A stretch of 64,000 nt of DNA, taken from the NCBI GenBank assembly GCA_030765055.1, contig CM060958.1, forward strand, positions 114,493,972 through 114,557,971. The letters run 5' to 3'. Each line of letters begins with the position of its first letter. The stretch's first letter is position 1. The notes below the pieces were generated by a model, which saw only the letters and a program-made list of their open reading frames with translations, was not told the origin of the DNA and made no database searches. Below, piece by piece: positions 46,608 through 58,035 of the stretch. A program made the position numbers and the translations under genes. The stretch is from Mantis religiosa. Taxonomy: Eukaryota > Arthropoda > Insecta > Mantodea > Mantidae.

Positions 46608-46982
46608 TCACTCTGCACACTGAAACCGAAAAGATTCATTCATAAATGTAGAAGCCGTTAGAGTGTTTTTGAATGTTCTGTAACTGTACTGACATGGGGT
46701 GTAATAAACCTGTCCAGGGAGGGTGTGGGAACCTTCTGCAATCCCCCTGCGTCTCATGTCCCGGAGACTTCCTCTCCTGTGGAGGACCGAGGCATGCTTG
46801 CTGTAACCTGGTTTCCTGAAATTTCTAGTAAATACTTCTTGGACTCCTCGTAAGTCAAACCTCGTGTACGAGTGAAAACGATAGCTAGTCTTTCCTCTGC
46901 TGTCAGTATAGCTTTCATTTACATATAACACAAATGCAGAAATTAACGATATGACGAAAACGCTAAGAAATCTTTGAATCAC
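46608..46982 (-). CDS. Hypothetical 124-residue ORF with signal-like N-terminus
   Basis: Starts MIQRFLSVFVISLISAFVLY, a basic residue followed by a hydrophobic run like a secretion signal, then a polar, basic body with RRG and RRRG clusters. I do not recognise it. It might be a small secreted product, part of an unrecognised transposon, or chance. There are no supporting upstream or splice signals, so the call is tentative. Confidence 0.2.
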   Translation of the reverse strand: MIQRFLSVFVISLISAFVLYVNESYTDSRGKTSYRFHSYTRFDLRGVQEVFTRNFRKPGYSKHASVLHRRGSLRDMRRRGIAEGSHTLPGQVYYTPCQYSYRTFKNTLTASTFMNESFRFQCAE

Positions 46983-47216
46983 CTACTAGATTTTTCATTT
47001 GGCGCATCTATTTTATTAGAATACTGTCCCTATGATATACCATGAGATCTTCATCTCTCTGAATGGAGCACGAATATGAGGATAAACGATAAATTAATGG
47101 AGACTAATTTTGATGAATATTAAAAAATTAAACTGTTTCTGAAACTCATTACATGTAATGGTAAATAGTGAATTATAGCTACTAAATTATGCATCCAGAG
47201 GCTACAATTTAAAACA

Positions 47217-48108
47217 CGAGGGCTGTTCAATAAATAATGATCATAATTTTTTAAGGTCATAATTTTTCGCACTAAAATTCAGTCTTATTATTTTCTGTTA
47301 GCTTAATGTAAAACAAACACGCCGTAGTAGTTTCATTGTTGGTACTCCTGGTTCCCGCCTGTAAGAACCAATAAGTTCAGACATGTTCAGTATCGCCTAC
47401 CGCTGCAATGGAGGTAACATGCAGTTTAAGTTGGTGTTAGAGGAAGATCCGGAGTTTATTTCAAACGTAATCACTGCTGATGGAACTTGGCTACGTCATT
47501 TTGATCCTGAGAGCAAATAGCAAAGCTCAGTGTGGAAATCTCCTTCATCACCAACCCCCCAAAAAGCAAAAGTGCTGGGAAAGTTATGGTCATCTCATTC
47601 TTTGATATTCATGGATTGGTTTATCAGTATGTTGTACATGCACACATATCAGTAACTGGACAATACTACGGAGATGTCCTGAAAACATTGCAAGTCCATA
47701 TCAGGCGCAAAAGACCACATTTCCGTGAAGCAGGCTGAATGCTGCACCACGATAATGTGCGGCCGCCTATGTTGTTGCTTAATGTCTTGCAAAAATCAAC
47801 GTGAAGTACATATCTCACCCTTCCTATAAACCGGATTTAGCCCCATGTGACTTTTTTCTACTCCCTAACTTGAAGAAACGCATTCGTGGGAGGCATTATC
47901 CATCATCAGAAGCAGTGGTGAAGGCTGCGGAGACGATTTTGAAGGATCTCACAAAAGTGGTTTCCAGCATGTCTTTGAAGACTGGCGGAAACGCTGGGAC
48001 AAGTGCATCGCATTCAGGGGAGACTATTTTGAGAAGGACCATCAAAATTATGAGGATAAGTAAAGGTACGTTGTCAAAAAAAAGTCATTCTTTATTGAAC
48101 AGTCCTCG
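47217..48108 (+). mobile_element. Defective mariner M4, TIR to TIR
   Basis: Left TIR cgagggctgttcaataaata and right TIR tttattgaacagtcctcg. A TA follows the right end (48109-48110), while the left target is changed to CA (47215-47216). Length 892 bp against about 1.3 kb for intact relatives, because the N-terminal domain is deleted. Coding blocks: FVLEE-like start, a DETW box mutated to DGTW (47479-47490), in-frame TAG at 47518-47520, KVMVISFFDIHGLVYQYVVH, LHHDNVRPP, YKPDLAPCDFFLLP, then a decayed end. The deletion and TAG are shared with M2. Confidence 0.9.
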
Positions 48109-48110
48109 TA

Positions 48111-48485
48111 AATGTTAAATGTTAAACTGAAGCTACAGTTAAATCTACATACATGAATCGTGAGACACGCGGCAGGAAAAAGGCATATTTTAGCAATACA
48201 CACTCCTTCACCAATTTAAGTCTCACCTGCAATCATTACTCTCACCAAGTACCTACATAACTGTCAAGTCTTAAACTGCTAATCGTATCTGAAATGTGCC
48301 ATGCTGAAATGACGGGCATCTCGTTTTATCTATAAATTTCGTATTTTTTTTCTATGTGGCTTAGGAACAGCCTAACACTTTAAACCTTTAATGCGTGAAT
48401 TATTTTACTGCTTATGTCGCTCTTGCTGTAATTTCTAAACGGTTTTCATACCGTTCTCTGCGGAGTCTCAACGCAAAACATTCGA
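48111..48485. other. Unannotated DNA
   Basis: Nothing recognised. Confidence 0.4.
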
Positions 48486-48489
48486 ATAA

Positions 48490-48690
48490 CCATGGTCGTT
48501 AAAGCGATACATAATGGACTGGCCATCCATTCAAAGCCAAACGTCGTGAGTTCGAATCTCGGCAATTGTCAAATGTGCCTGTGATAAAGGACGGGGAGGG
48601 CCCACGTAAAATAACCGGTGTGATGTCACGCGTGGATGTTGCCGGAGTATAATTTGACTGCAGTTGCCCAGGCTTTGCCTTTTTATACTA
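48490..48690 (+). repeat. tRNA-derived SINE, unclassified
   Basis: gtcgttaaagcgatac...gactggccatcc and B box gagttcgaatctcggc, followed by a body with gggagggcccacg. Single copy here, limits approximate. Confidence 0.55.
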
Positions 48691-49284
48691 AAAGCAATTA
48701 CAATCGTAATTGTAAAAATAATATATTTACAATTCTAAAGGCTCAAACTTTTTTGTGTAACTGATAAAGGTCAGTATAATACAATAAAAAAGACACACAC
48801 ATACACACACACTAAAACGTTTCTCAACCTAATTTGCACATCTGCTACACAATGCATATAAGGGTTAACATTGCTTAATTCCTGATATTTTGAGTTAATT
48901 TGTTTTTCTGCATGTCCTTTTTATTCTTGATTTAAATTTGCATTGACTTCATAACAAAGGTTTGCTTGTTTAACTAACGACTTTAATAAATTCATGTGGA
49001 CGACATTTTGCCTTGGTTCTAACTAAAGGAGGTTACTTACTACAATCATTTACACATCTCCCTGTCATTTCTTTATACAATTATAAATCGTAATCGTCAA
49101 TGTTTCCAGCATTAATCTAAAATCATAAAGTTTTGTTTAAATGTTGATATTTTACAATTATTTTACTTAGCACTTTAGCCCATTCGAAAAATTTCACTTG
49201 ATGGAATATTCATTCCATTGCCTAGAAATGTTATACACGTATTTCAAAACATCAAACATTAATACTGTCACCCAAATATTGTAC
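48691..49284. other. AT-rich, nothing recognised
   Basis: No features seen. Confidence 0.4.
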
Positions 49285-49297
49285 TTCGAAGGGCTTA

Positions 49298-49545
49298 GGC
49301 CGCGCCGTGGCTCAGTGGTTAGACCGCTTGGCTCTCACCAAGGCCGCTCGGGTTCGATCCCAGGCAACCGCAAAGTGAGATTTGTGGTGGACAACACGGC
49401 ACTGGGGCGGGATTTCTCCGGGACCTCCGGTTTACCCCGCCATCTCATTCCACCGGTGCTCCATATTCATCCCATGTATCATCAGTGTCACCACTTGCGG
49501 TGCCGTATGTAGTAAAAGCGGGCGTTAAACACGACCCTTTTTCAT
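49298..49545 (+). repeat. SINE-F, complete
   Basis: Perfect 13-bp TSD ttcgaagggctta at 49285-49297 and 49546-49558. Head gccgtggctcagtggttaga, B box gggttcgatcccaggc, and 3' end gcgggcgttaaacacgaccc plus a short T-rich tail. Length about 248 bp. Likely a young insertion. A head fragment of the same family is at 38841-38887. Confidence 0.93.
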
Positions 49546-49558
49546 TTCGAAGGGCTTA

Positions 49559-50215
49559 TATTTTTAAAACTATTTTTCCCTTGAACCATAACTAGCATAA
49601 AATTTTAACACTCACGCAACTTGCTCTATAATTAAAAATTCGTATATATGCCTTACATGATATCATTAATTTAAAATATATTCTTTTTTTTGTTTCTATA
49701 AATTATTTCAAATTAAGTGGTACTGAACGTGGTTACATTAAACATGTAGAAGTTGCATTTAACTGTTTATGCAAGACATATTAACGAGTTCATGTGAAAT
49801 AAAAAAGTAAACAAGGTTTTAAGCAGCTCTTTACTACAAATGACCTCCAAGGGCAAACAAATGAACATCGCCCCTACTCATGTTACTTAGGGGCCAAGAT
49901 GAAACAGCCTTAGAAACACAGAAATATTTTGAAAATTGCCATTAACACAAAAAGCACTAAGGCGTAAATATGGGGTATAATTTATCTCTTATATTTTTAA
50001 TTCGTGCAGTATTCCACCAGAATGAAAATTATTTAACTGTCCATTGACCGTAATATCCATTTTATTTATTATTTTAAGATCTCAAGTTTTAATCAGAATC
50101 TCGTAGTGCCATTTTGCACACAAATGTTCATTATGTGAAGTCATCAATTCACGTTTTTAGCCTCCCTCATAATAGCATTTTAAAAGGTTCTCGCATTCGT
50201 GTGTCTCTGTGTCAG
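49559..50215. other. AT-rich, nothing recognised
   Basis: No coding motif or repeat partner was found. Confidence 0.4.
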
Positions 50216-50216
50216 T

Positions 50217-50297
50217 TTGTGTGTGTGTGTGCGTGTGTGCGTGTGTGCGTGTGGGCGTGTGTGCGTGTGTGCGTGCGTGCGTGCGCGTGTGTGTGTT
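50217..50297. repeat. (GT)n/(GTGC)n microsatellite
   Basis: GT-rich tract with interspersed GC, abutting a mariner fragment. Confidence 0.95.
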
Positions 50298-50298
50298 T

Positions 50299-50565
50299 TG
50301 GACGTTCATTTGATACGTTTGCAGCCTCTGCTGTCGCAAAGAACTTTAATCTGCGGTCTTCCAATACTAAAACATGATTTCTTTCAATGATCTCTGGAGT
50401 TGTGACTTCCATAGGGCTTCTAGAACGAGGCTCATTACTGGTGCTCGTAAGCCCCATTTTAAATTCTGCAACCCACCTTTTAATCATTGTATATGAATGG
50501 GCAGAGTCTTTCAGTGTGCTGTCCATTTCCTCCTTGATTTCTTTAGACGCTAAGCCTTTCAGATG
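50299..50565 (-). pseudogene. mariner N-terminal fragment M5
   Basis: Minus strand: DSAHSYTMIKRWVAEFKMG, TTPEIIERNHVLVLEDRRLK and AEAANVSNER, the helix-turn-helix half of a mariner transposase. It stops exactly where the GT microsatellite begins. No catalytic part or TIR. Confidence 0.8.
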
Positions 50566-50799
50566 TATTTAGTCACTGCTCCATTTACCAAATCCTCTAT
50601 TTTCGTGAAACCTCTACTTGTTTAAAATACTTTCATTCAAAACTAATCAAGCTATTGACCTGTAACTATGGATATAAGCTAGTCTAGAATTAAACTATAT
50701 GATGCTATCCGTCCAGCTGGCTCAATGGCGTCATCTCTAAGTGAAGCCTGGAACTTACGAGCCGACCCTTGTATTGCACTGCAAGAAAATCCCCCACCC

Positions 50800-51090
50800 T
50801 AGTATCCTTTACAAGGAACATCTTTAATTTTCTTTCAAAAGTGGTTTTAATGATTTTGATTAAAATACCATGCATTGAAGACACATGAACAATAATATGT
50901 ATGATATTTTGAACTTTGCTCTTCATTCAGGAGTTTTGTATAAACTTGAATAACTCCTATATGCTAAGCAAAAAATTGTATATCTTTAAAACACACATAT
51001 TGGAAATCAAAATTTTGTGACATCAAGTGTTTCCGAAATATTCTTTATTTGTGATTCCACTTGTTCAATTTTTTTAACTGCAATCGATTT
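50800..51090 (+). repeat. Repeat L, copy 5, fragment
   Basis: taatgattttgattaaaa, ctcttcattcaggagttttg and gtttccgaaatattc follow the L order. No (GT)n part is retained. Confidence 0.5.
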
Positions 51091-51094
51091 TCGG

Positions 51095-51990
51095 TTGTTC
51101 CTCACAATGTCATGTGATTTTAAGACCCATAAATAGTGTGTAATTTTTAAATATTTAACTATTGGTATTACCTTTATATATTTAAGGAATGTGTAAGTAG
51201 CTATTTGTGCAGAGGTTGCAGTATTTCCTTTGGTCGCTCGTTAAATTTCGGCAGCTTCAAATTAGTCTGCGTGTATGTTGTATGTGGGTGATAGTGTAAT
51301 GTGTTAGTGCTGGGTTTCTTCTTTGGTTGTTGCTTCCTTGGCTGGACCAGCTGCTATCATTTGGGTAGAGCATGATGCGGGTATGTAGATCTCACGGCAA
51401 TGTGATGAAAGACAATACAAGAAAATGGTATATTAATTGCTGTTTATTATAGTATTTTTATGATTCATTTACTATTTCCATCGACAAGACTGTACAAAAG
51501 GAACCCTTAACACACACACAGATAGAAAACTTTAAATATAATACATAATGGCGCGAACTTGACTTAAGAAAATAATGTTCACACGCCTTGAATTTCGTTG
51601 CTAAACTGAGACTCTGTCCCTCTGCTGTACCTGTGTTCATTCCTTTGTAAGGGTAAGCACGATGATATCCATAGGCTCTCATACCGTTATGTTCCTTTAG
51701 GACCCTCTTACGAAAAGATTGCATGGTGCATTCTTTGTAAAGTCTGTTTATAAATATTAAAGTTTGATAAAGTTATAAATTTTGAAATCCCGGCATTAAA
51801 TGAAGTATTAAAACTTAGTGCCCTAACACCAGATGGCAGAGTGATTGGAGCTCCGTAGTAGTGGAAGAAGAGGGAGGTTCATTTAGTCACCAAACAGCTG
51901 AGGATGAGATCGAATGATCTTGAAAACGTTTCAATTATACAACAACAAGTGAAGATTGAGTGTAAACATAGTGACTCATAAATCAAACTT
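51095..51990. other. Unannotated DNA
   Basis: Includes an 88-codon minus-strand frame (51458-51724) with no recognisable motif. Confidence 0.4.
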
Positions 51991-51992
51991 AA

Positions 51993-53008
51993 AGTCTGTT
52001 TAGTTAACGCATGTGCAGTTCGGAGTCAAAGGAACCTGAGCCTCACGCCCACTAATGACTGTCATAAATCTATCTCCACACTTCAGAAATGGAACACTGT
52101 CGTTGAGGACCAATAGCAACCCTGATTTTCTCGAAGTGACTGTCGCATGTCTACTCCACGTGGCGTCTCAGTTGCCAAAGTTCCAACTTCCAGTTGATCT
52201 GTTTCATTATGTGCAGCAATTCGTTGTGTGTCACAATGTGGAGACCGTAGGAGGGAAATGCAGTGGTAAATGCAAATAAAGTAGTAGATAACTTTCAGTC
52301 ACGTGAAAATAATCAAAGTGAAGACAGTGTGAATAACTGGGCCGAGTTATATTACTGGAAAAGCCTTAAAAAAAGTTATAACGGGAACTGTTTCTAAGCA
52401 AATTCAAGCGCTTGTTTTGAACACATATAAATACATGCTGACAAATAATCTTGGTAAGGGGTCGTGCAATGAACCTGATGATAAATTCTGCGTATTCACA
52501 GAAATACAGTAAGAAATATTGTGACGAAAGGAATACCAAAGACGCCGATCAAGTGTGAAAACAAAAGGAAACGTTTCTCTAAAGTAGACAATTTCACACG
52601 CGATTTAATTCGTCGAGAAATTTATAGATTCTATGCAAAAGGGAGAGCGCCCACCTTAGATGAATTGGTTGCACATTTGCAAGAAATTTGTGATTTTCCT
52701 TATGGTCACTGCACTTTGTGCGGTCTCCTAAAGGAGCTGGGTTTCAAATACCGCACTTTGAATAAGATAAGGGTTATTATGGAATCCAGTAGAATTGTAG
52801 CTTGGCTATGTCAAAACTAAGGAAGTTTCGCAGTAATGGACATGAGATAATTTATTTAGACGAAACCTCGTACGAAACCCATGACGTCTAGAGAAAGGTG
52901 GCAACCTTGCAGAAAGATCTGAGAGAAGAAGGGTCGGGGGTTGTAAAACGATTATAAGGGTTCGTCAAAGGCAGAGGCCGACGTGCACACGCGTTAACTA
53001 AACAGACT
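51993..53008 (+). mobile_element. DNA transposon N copy 1 (IS630/Tc1-like derivative)
   Basis: About 25-bp TIRs: agtctgtttagttaacgc at 51993 and its complement gcgttaactaaacagact ending at 53008, 1016 bp apart. The plus-strand relic at 52521-52893 encodes FTRDLIRREIYRFYAKG, PTLDELVAHLQEICDFPYGH, LLKELGFKYRTLNK then, one frameshift later, IIYLDETSYETHDV. That is the helix-turn-helix and first catalytic Asp (LDET) of an IS630/Tc1-type transposase. Everything after LDET is deleted, in N2 as well. Target duplication is unclear. Confidence 0.87.
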
Positions 53009-53276
53009 ATAACAATGGAAACGTTCGTCGGTGGAAGATTTTTCAACTCACATGTTGCAATATATTACATTCACATTTATAAATCCTCTCATCTTTGTAC
53101 AGTTATTATTTACAATACATTAATACATTCTCAGATGTACTAATACTGCCTCAAGGTTTCCAGATTTAAAAAGGAAAATAATAATAGACTGTATACTCAC
53201 TAATAAACAAGAGAGGATAGAGAAAAGTATAGATGAATGTAAAACGCCTAAAGTTTTTGTTTCTTTTCTTAAAATA

Positions 53277-54378
53277 GGGTAAAGGTGCCATATTTCTGAT
53301 ACCATTTTTATTTTTGGGTATTCTACATGTTATAGTACATCAATCGACACGAAATTCTGTTACAGCGTTCTTTGTTCATATTAGCTTATAGTCCCTTAGT
53401 CAAAAAATGCCTTATAAAGTAAGTTCACGCAAGACATAATGAAAACCATTAAAGAGCATTTGAATTAGGTCACAAAAGTGGTGCCTAATTTCGGATACTT
53501 TTGTGGAGTGCGATAAGCCAGTTGAGAGTGTCTTTTCATAAAATCCCTGAGACATTTTGCCAGTCATACCGCTACTCGAATCAAATGGATGCTTTACATT
53601 GTTGATCAAAGCTAGCTGGAACGCCATTTGTCTAATGTCTTTCCTTCTAAGTCCAAAATAGCGATCATCCATAACCGTACAGTATGCAGCCAGTTCGGTT
53701 TCCAGCTTATCACCAAGTGCGCACTCTTTTCCGATTTCTGTAGTCATAAAACTTTCAATATCTTTCTGTTTGTGGTTTACATAATTCTGTAGTGTAGAGC
53801 GACGTAACGCCATACCATTTGGAAGCTTTTAAAAATTCTATTTTCTTCTCCTTCTCTTTCCTTCTCCTTTACTGCTTCTCCCATTGCTTCTTCTGACCAC
53901 CTTCTTCTGCGCCCTGATGCCATCCGATGAACAAAAAGTCTTTTAGATTGGTAAAATATTGTTCATTCCTAATTTAGGATATCCGAAATTGCGGTGCCCT
54001 GTGGTATCCGAAATTAAGAATTCCGCCATATTGGATAAATAACAACTCGGATTAAACAAGATATAAGTAATTTCAAATGTTAATGCATATAAGAAAACTA
54101 CCATATACTAACATATTACAAGCAGTAATTACGTGATTTAGGACTTTACCTTAAGCTCAAGAAATCGCTCTGAAAAGTGGTCTTCAAACACTCTGATCGT
54201 GAACAAAACAACTGACGAATGCTACTTCACCGACACTAACTGCATAATGGCTAGAGGTTCACTGTGTTTACTTGGTAGGTACTTGTTCACATGATTTCCG
54301 AGGGAGTGCAATAGCTCATGGAGCAGAAGATCTACCATCCGAAATTAGGAACCTATCCGAAATATGGTGCCTTCACCC
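53277..54378 (-). mobile_element. pogo-like DNA transposon P, deletion derivative
   Basis: TIRs gggtaaaggtgccatatttc (left) and, read inward, gggtgaaggcaccatatttc (right), bordered by TA (53275-53276, 54379-54380). Length 1102 bp. The motif atccgaaatt or its complement recurs inside (about 53490, 53985, 54010, 54335), as subterminal transposase-binding repeats would. The coding relic is on the minus strand. Confidence 0.88.
53412..53930 (-). pseudogene. pogo/Tigger-like transposase N-terminus in P
   Basis: Starts MASGRRRRWSEEAMGEAV at about 53921 (psq-type helix-turn-helix). It is frameshifted into RRSTLQNYVNHKQKDIESF, ELAAYCTVMDDRYFGLRRKD and IRQMAFQLALINNVKHPF, the CENP-B-like DNA-binding region of pogo-superfamily proteins. 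It then changes frame again and ends at 53412 without a DDE domain. It could bind DNA if repaired but cannot cut. Confidence 0.75.
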
Positions 54379-54380
54379 TA

Positions 54381-55875
54381 TATATTTCATTGAAGGAGGA
54401 AACTCAATGAACCTCTCTACTCTGTCGGCACGAAGAGATTTTTTTTGTAGTACCTTCTTGCCCCGGCAGATGTTTCCCTCAAAGGCAGATATTCCATGAG
54501 AAAAGTATAAGTATTTGAACGTTCAAATAATAAACAATGTTTTGAAAATAGGAATGCTGGAAAAGATTGTATTTGAAATGAGTGTAACAACTTAACGAAA
54601 TCTACATTTTTTGTATAAGCTTTCGCCTACCTCTAACGGTACACAAAAATCATTCAGAATAAAGAGCGACTTCATAGATTATGTCCAGAGAATTCAGATT
54701 AATTACAGACTTTACTTATTAATCATGGATGCTACACTTAGTTCTTTACCTTTGAACTTTAAATATTTGTAAATTTTATTTACTATTTGTTTCTTTCTTA
54801 ATCTTTCTTGCTAGAGTAGTGTTTAGCATCCATAGTACCACATACGACACCGAGGACGCTGATGACACCTGAAATAAAATGATAATTGAGATGGAAAAGT
54901 TACTTTAAGTTTAGGCTAAGTCCCCAGCGTTTAGCATCTGGAAGAAACCTTAGTCAGAAGAACGGTCCCGGCGGGAGTAGACCTCTCCTTCGCAAGCCTG
55001 TGCCTTAACAGTCTCGGCTACCCTTCTTGATGGCCATGCTGCCTGTCCTGAGCACTAGTTCAGACATTCCACTTAGAAAATAATAAACCAGCCTTGTTCA
55101 GCCATCCCTCTGACTTGTTTGACAGAAGCTCCTGCCGTAACATTGTGCAGTGCATAATTTAAGATGACCTGTAGAGGCGGGTAATGGCGTGGATTTGCAT
55201 TCATCACGCCTCCCGGGTTATAAATGGTTCCAACATCTGCTCACGATCTGTTTATGGGCTAACATTTCAAACGTGGAATCCATTGTTTCTTTACTTTAAC
55301 AGTCTACTTAATACTGGTCATAAATGCATAGAACTTTTTCTTCCTCCTTTTGCAAGAGCTAAATAGTGGCCTAAAGAGAGCGTTTGCAGGAATTTATTGA
55401 ATACCATTCTCCGTAATAAAAGTGTGCTCTACAAAAATGAAACTTTCAGTAAACAAAGTCTAGATGGACAGTAGTTAGCAATAATAATCTAAGTACAAGT
55501 TTATGAAGTGAGATAATTCATGTTGTAAATCTCATTGTTCAGAAAAATCTCTTGGGACATTTTTAATACTGGTGAAAAGGTTATTTCTGATAAAACGATT
55601 TATAGGAAGATTTTATTTTCTAAATAAATGTAATTCAGAAACAAGGCCGCAGGCCGAGACTGACGAACAAAATAAAATCCTTTTAATCTGTTCATCATAC
55701 ACTGGCTTTTAGACAGTCATGATTATTCATAGATGTATAATAGATTATGTATAAATATATTGTATTGTTTTACCTTTCTCGTTGCCCTGATATTCATTTG
55801 CCTTGCGTAATTGTGTAATTATGTTTTGACAACATGACTTTTATAAAACCACAACATGATTCATAAGGGAGGCAG
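54381..55875. other. Unannotated DNA
   Basis: A GC-richer segment (54960-55250) stands out from the AT-rich surroundings, but no gene or element was recognised in it. Confidence 0.4.
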
Positions 55876-55879
55876 TGGG

Positions 55880-56746
55880 CATCATCATCATCATAATCAT
55901 AATCATCATCCTTCATGCTTTAGGCATTACTGCCTGTTGCAGCCTACATAATTTATTTTGTTGGTTCCGCCGTTTTCTTGGTATTCCCATGCTTCTCTTT
56001 CCTACTTGTTCATAAAATAGAGAGATGATCTTTCTCCATTTTTTGTACATGGGTTACCCATTTACTTCTATATTCTTGTACTCTGTCATTCAGGTCAAAT
56101 ATTTCTACCTCTTCACGTATATCTTCATCTCGTTTGTGGTCGATTTTTCTATATCCCGCAATGCTTCTTAGAAATTTCATTTCATTTCCCTATAGTTTTC
56201 TTTTATCTTTTTCAGTTATGACCCATACTTCGCTGTCATATAGTATTTTAGGTAATGACATTACTTTATAAAATTTTAGAATGGTATCTTTACTTGCTTT
56301 ATTTTTTAGACTTCTTTTTATTGTTCCATTTATATAGTTGAAAGTTTCTGACTTTTTAATTATGTCTTTCTTTCTTATATGACATGTAATAAACCAAGTA
56401 TTTGAACTCGTCTACCTGTTCTATATTATTATTTTCTATTACAATTTTGAACCTAATACTCTCTTTACCTTTAAAAGCAATCACTTTACTTTTATTTGGA
56501 TATATGTTAATATTAAACTCCTTTAAGATTTTGTTTAACTCATATATTGCCTTCTGAAGATTGTTTTCTAAATTACAGATAATAACCTGGTCATCTGCGA
56601 ATATAAGGGATATTAAAAAGTTCTTTGCGTTAAGATTTGTGGTATATATTCCTATCCTACTAATCCATTGTCTCATAATTTCGTCCATATAAATGTTAAA
56701 AAGTAGAGGAGATGTACTGCATCCTCGTCTTAAGCCTAGAATCATC

Positions 56747-56806
<60 letters not shown>

Positions 56807-57490
56807 AATAGTTTCTATTAGGTGCAGTGGAATTCCTGTTTTTTCCCCATAGTTTTCCATAGTATTTATCTCTTAATCTTATCAAAAGCGTTAATATAAT
56901 CTATAAATAAGAGGCGTTTCTCTGTTGAATTCTCTATGTTTTTCTATCACTTGCTGTAGTATAAATATATTGTGTGTGCAAGACCTTCCTACTCTGAAGC
57001 CACTTTGTTCTTCTAATAATATAAATTCTAATATTGGCTTTAGTCGTTTCGTTATTATTTTGTATATATTTTATACGTAGTATAAACATATGCCTCAGTA
57101 AACATATGCCTCGATACTTTTCACATTGTGTTCTATCGCCTTTTTTAAAATATTGGTTTAACTATTGATATATTCCATTCTTCAGGTATAAGTTTTACTG
57201 AGCCAACATTTATTTAGTAGTTTGAGGAGTCTTGTTTTAAAATTCATAGACGCATATTTTAGTAATTCATTATTTATTCCATCACTAGCTGTTGCTTTTT
57301 TATCTTTTAGCTTTTCCAGGATCACTTCAATTTCTTCATAATATATTAGGTCCGTATTGGTATTAACTTCTTTGTCCTTTTCATCATATTTTGTTTGATC
57401 AGTCCACAAATTTTTGAAGTATTCTAACCACTGGTTATTATTTAAGATCTTTAGGTTAGCTATATCTTTAACATTACTATTTAGTGGATA
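55880..57490 (-). pseudogene. LINE reverse transcriptase relic (non-LTR)
   Basis: Minus strand, N to C: VILEKLKDKKATASDGINNE (57330-57270, RT block 1-2); EQSGFRVGRSC around 56990; GLRRGCSTSPLLFNIYMDEI (56740-56680, block 4); LIFADDQVII (56610-56575, the catalytic FADD box); then a thumb-like region with PNKSKVIAFKGKESIRFK. The 3' end carries cat/aat trinucleotides near 55885-55910. An (AT)n expansion interrupts the RT between blocks 3 and 4. Frameshifts are present. The clade was not determined. Confidence 0.82.
56752..56803. repeat. (AT)n microsatellite inside an RT gene
   Basis: A 52-base AT tract replaces RT coding sequence just upstream of the GLRRGC block. Confidence 0.97.
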
Positions 57491-57562
57491 TTATAAAACG
57501 ATGAAAATAATGCAACAAACATTTAATTAATAGATAATCCTTTTTCCGAACTTATCATCTTA

Positions 57563-58035
57563 ACCGAACGGGATGGCTCAGGCGATTTCGTCTGTGGCCC
57601 GTATTCGGGAGGTTCGCGTTCAATTCCCGTGGCCGACCTACCTGACCAATGTTTTTTCGGGGGGTTGCCTCAGTCGCCAGGCGAATACTAGGTAGATTAA
57701 TTACGCCCCCCGAATTTCCTGCCCCTCCGTTTCATCTCCTTTACAATTTCACATCATTTCTCATCTGGTGCTCTCTTTCAGGATAGAAGTGTCGGTGGGT
57801 GTCTTGGTGGTGCATGGCAGGATGTTACTGGTCTTGGTCTTGTATTGGCCAGTCGGTGAGTTTCCAACTATTAAAGTTTGGGTTCCTGCTCTTTGGGACG
57901 ATACCCTCTGTCTCCTCTCGCCTCATCCTTTCTCCCGGGGGTGCCCCACTTGGGGACATAGGTACAATGCAATAGACTAAGTTTGGACCTCTGTACCAAA
58001 TCATCTCTGTAGCGTAGTCCAGTCCAATCAACTTA
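57563..58035 (+). repeat. SINE-B copy 6, internally shortened
   Basis: The head (cgaacgggatggctcaggcg), B box gcgttcaattcccgtgg and the common blocks are present, but a middle segment of roughly 80-100 bp is missing after gtgcatggcaggatg. Confidence 0.85.

Noticed and set aside
54960..55250. Possible host exon in a GC-richer patch
   Set aside because: No sustained frame with splice-site context or recognisable protein motif was found.
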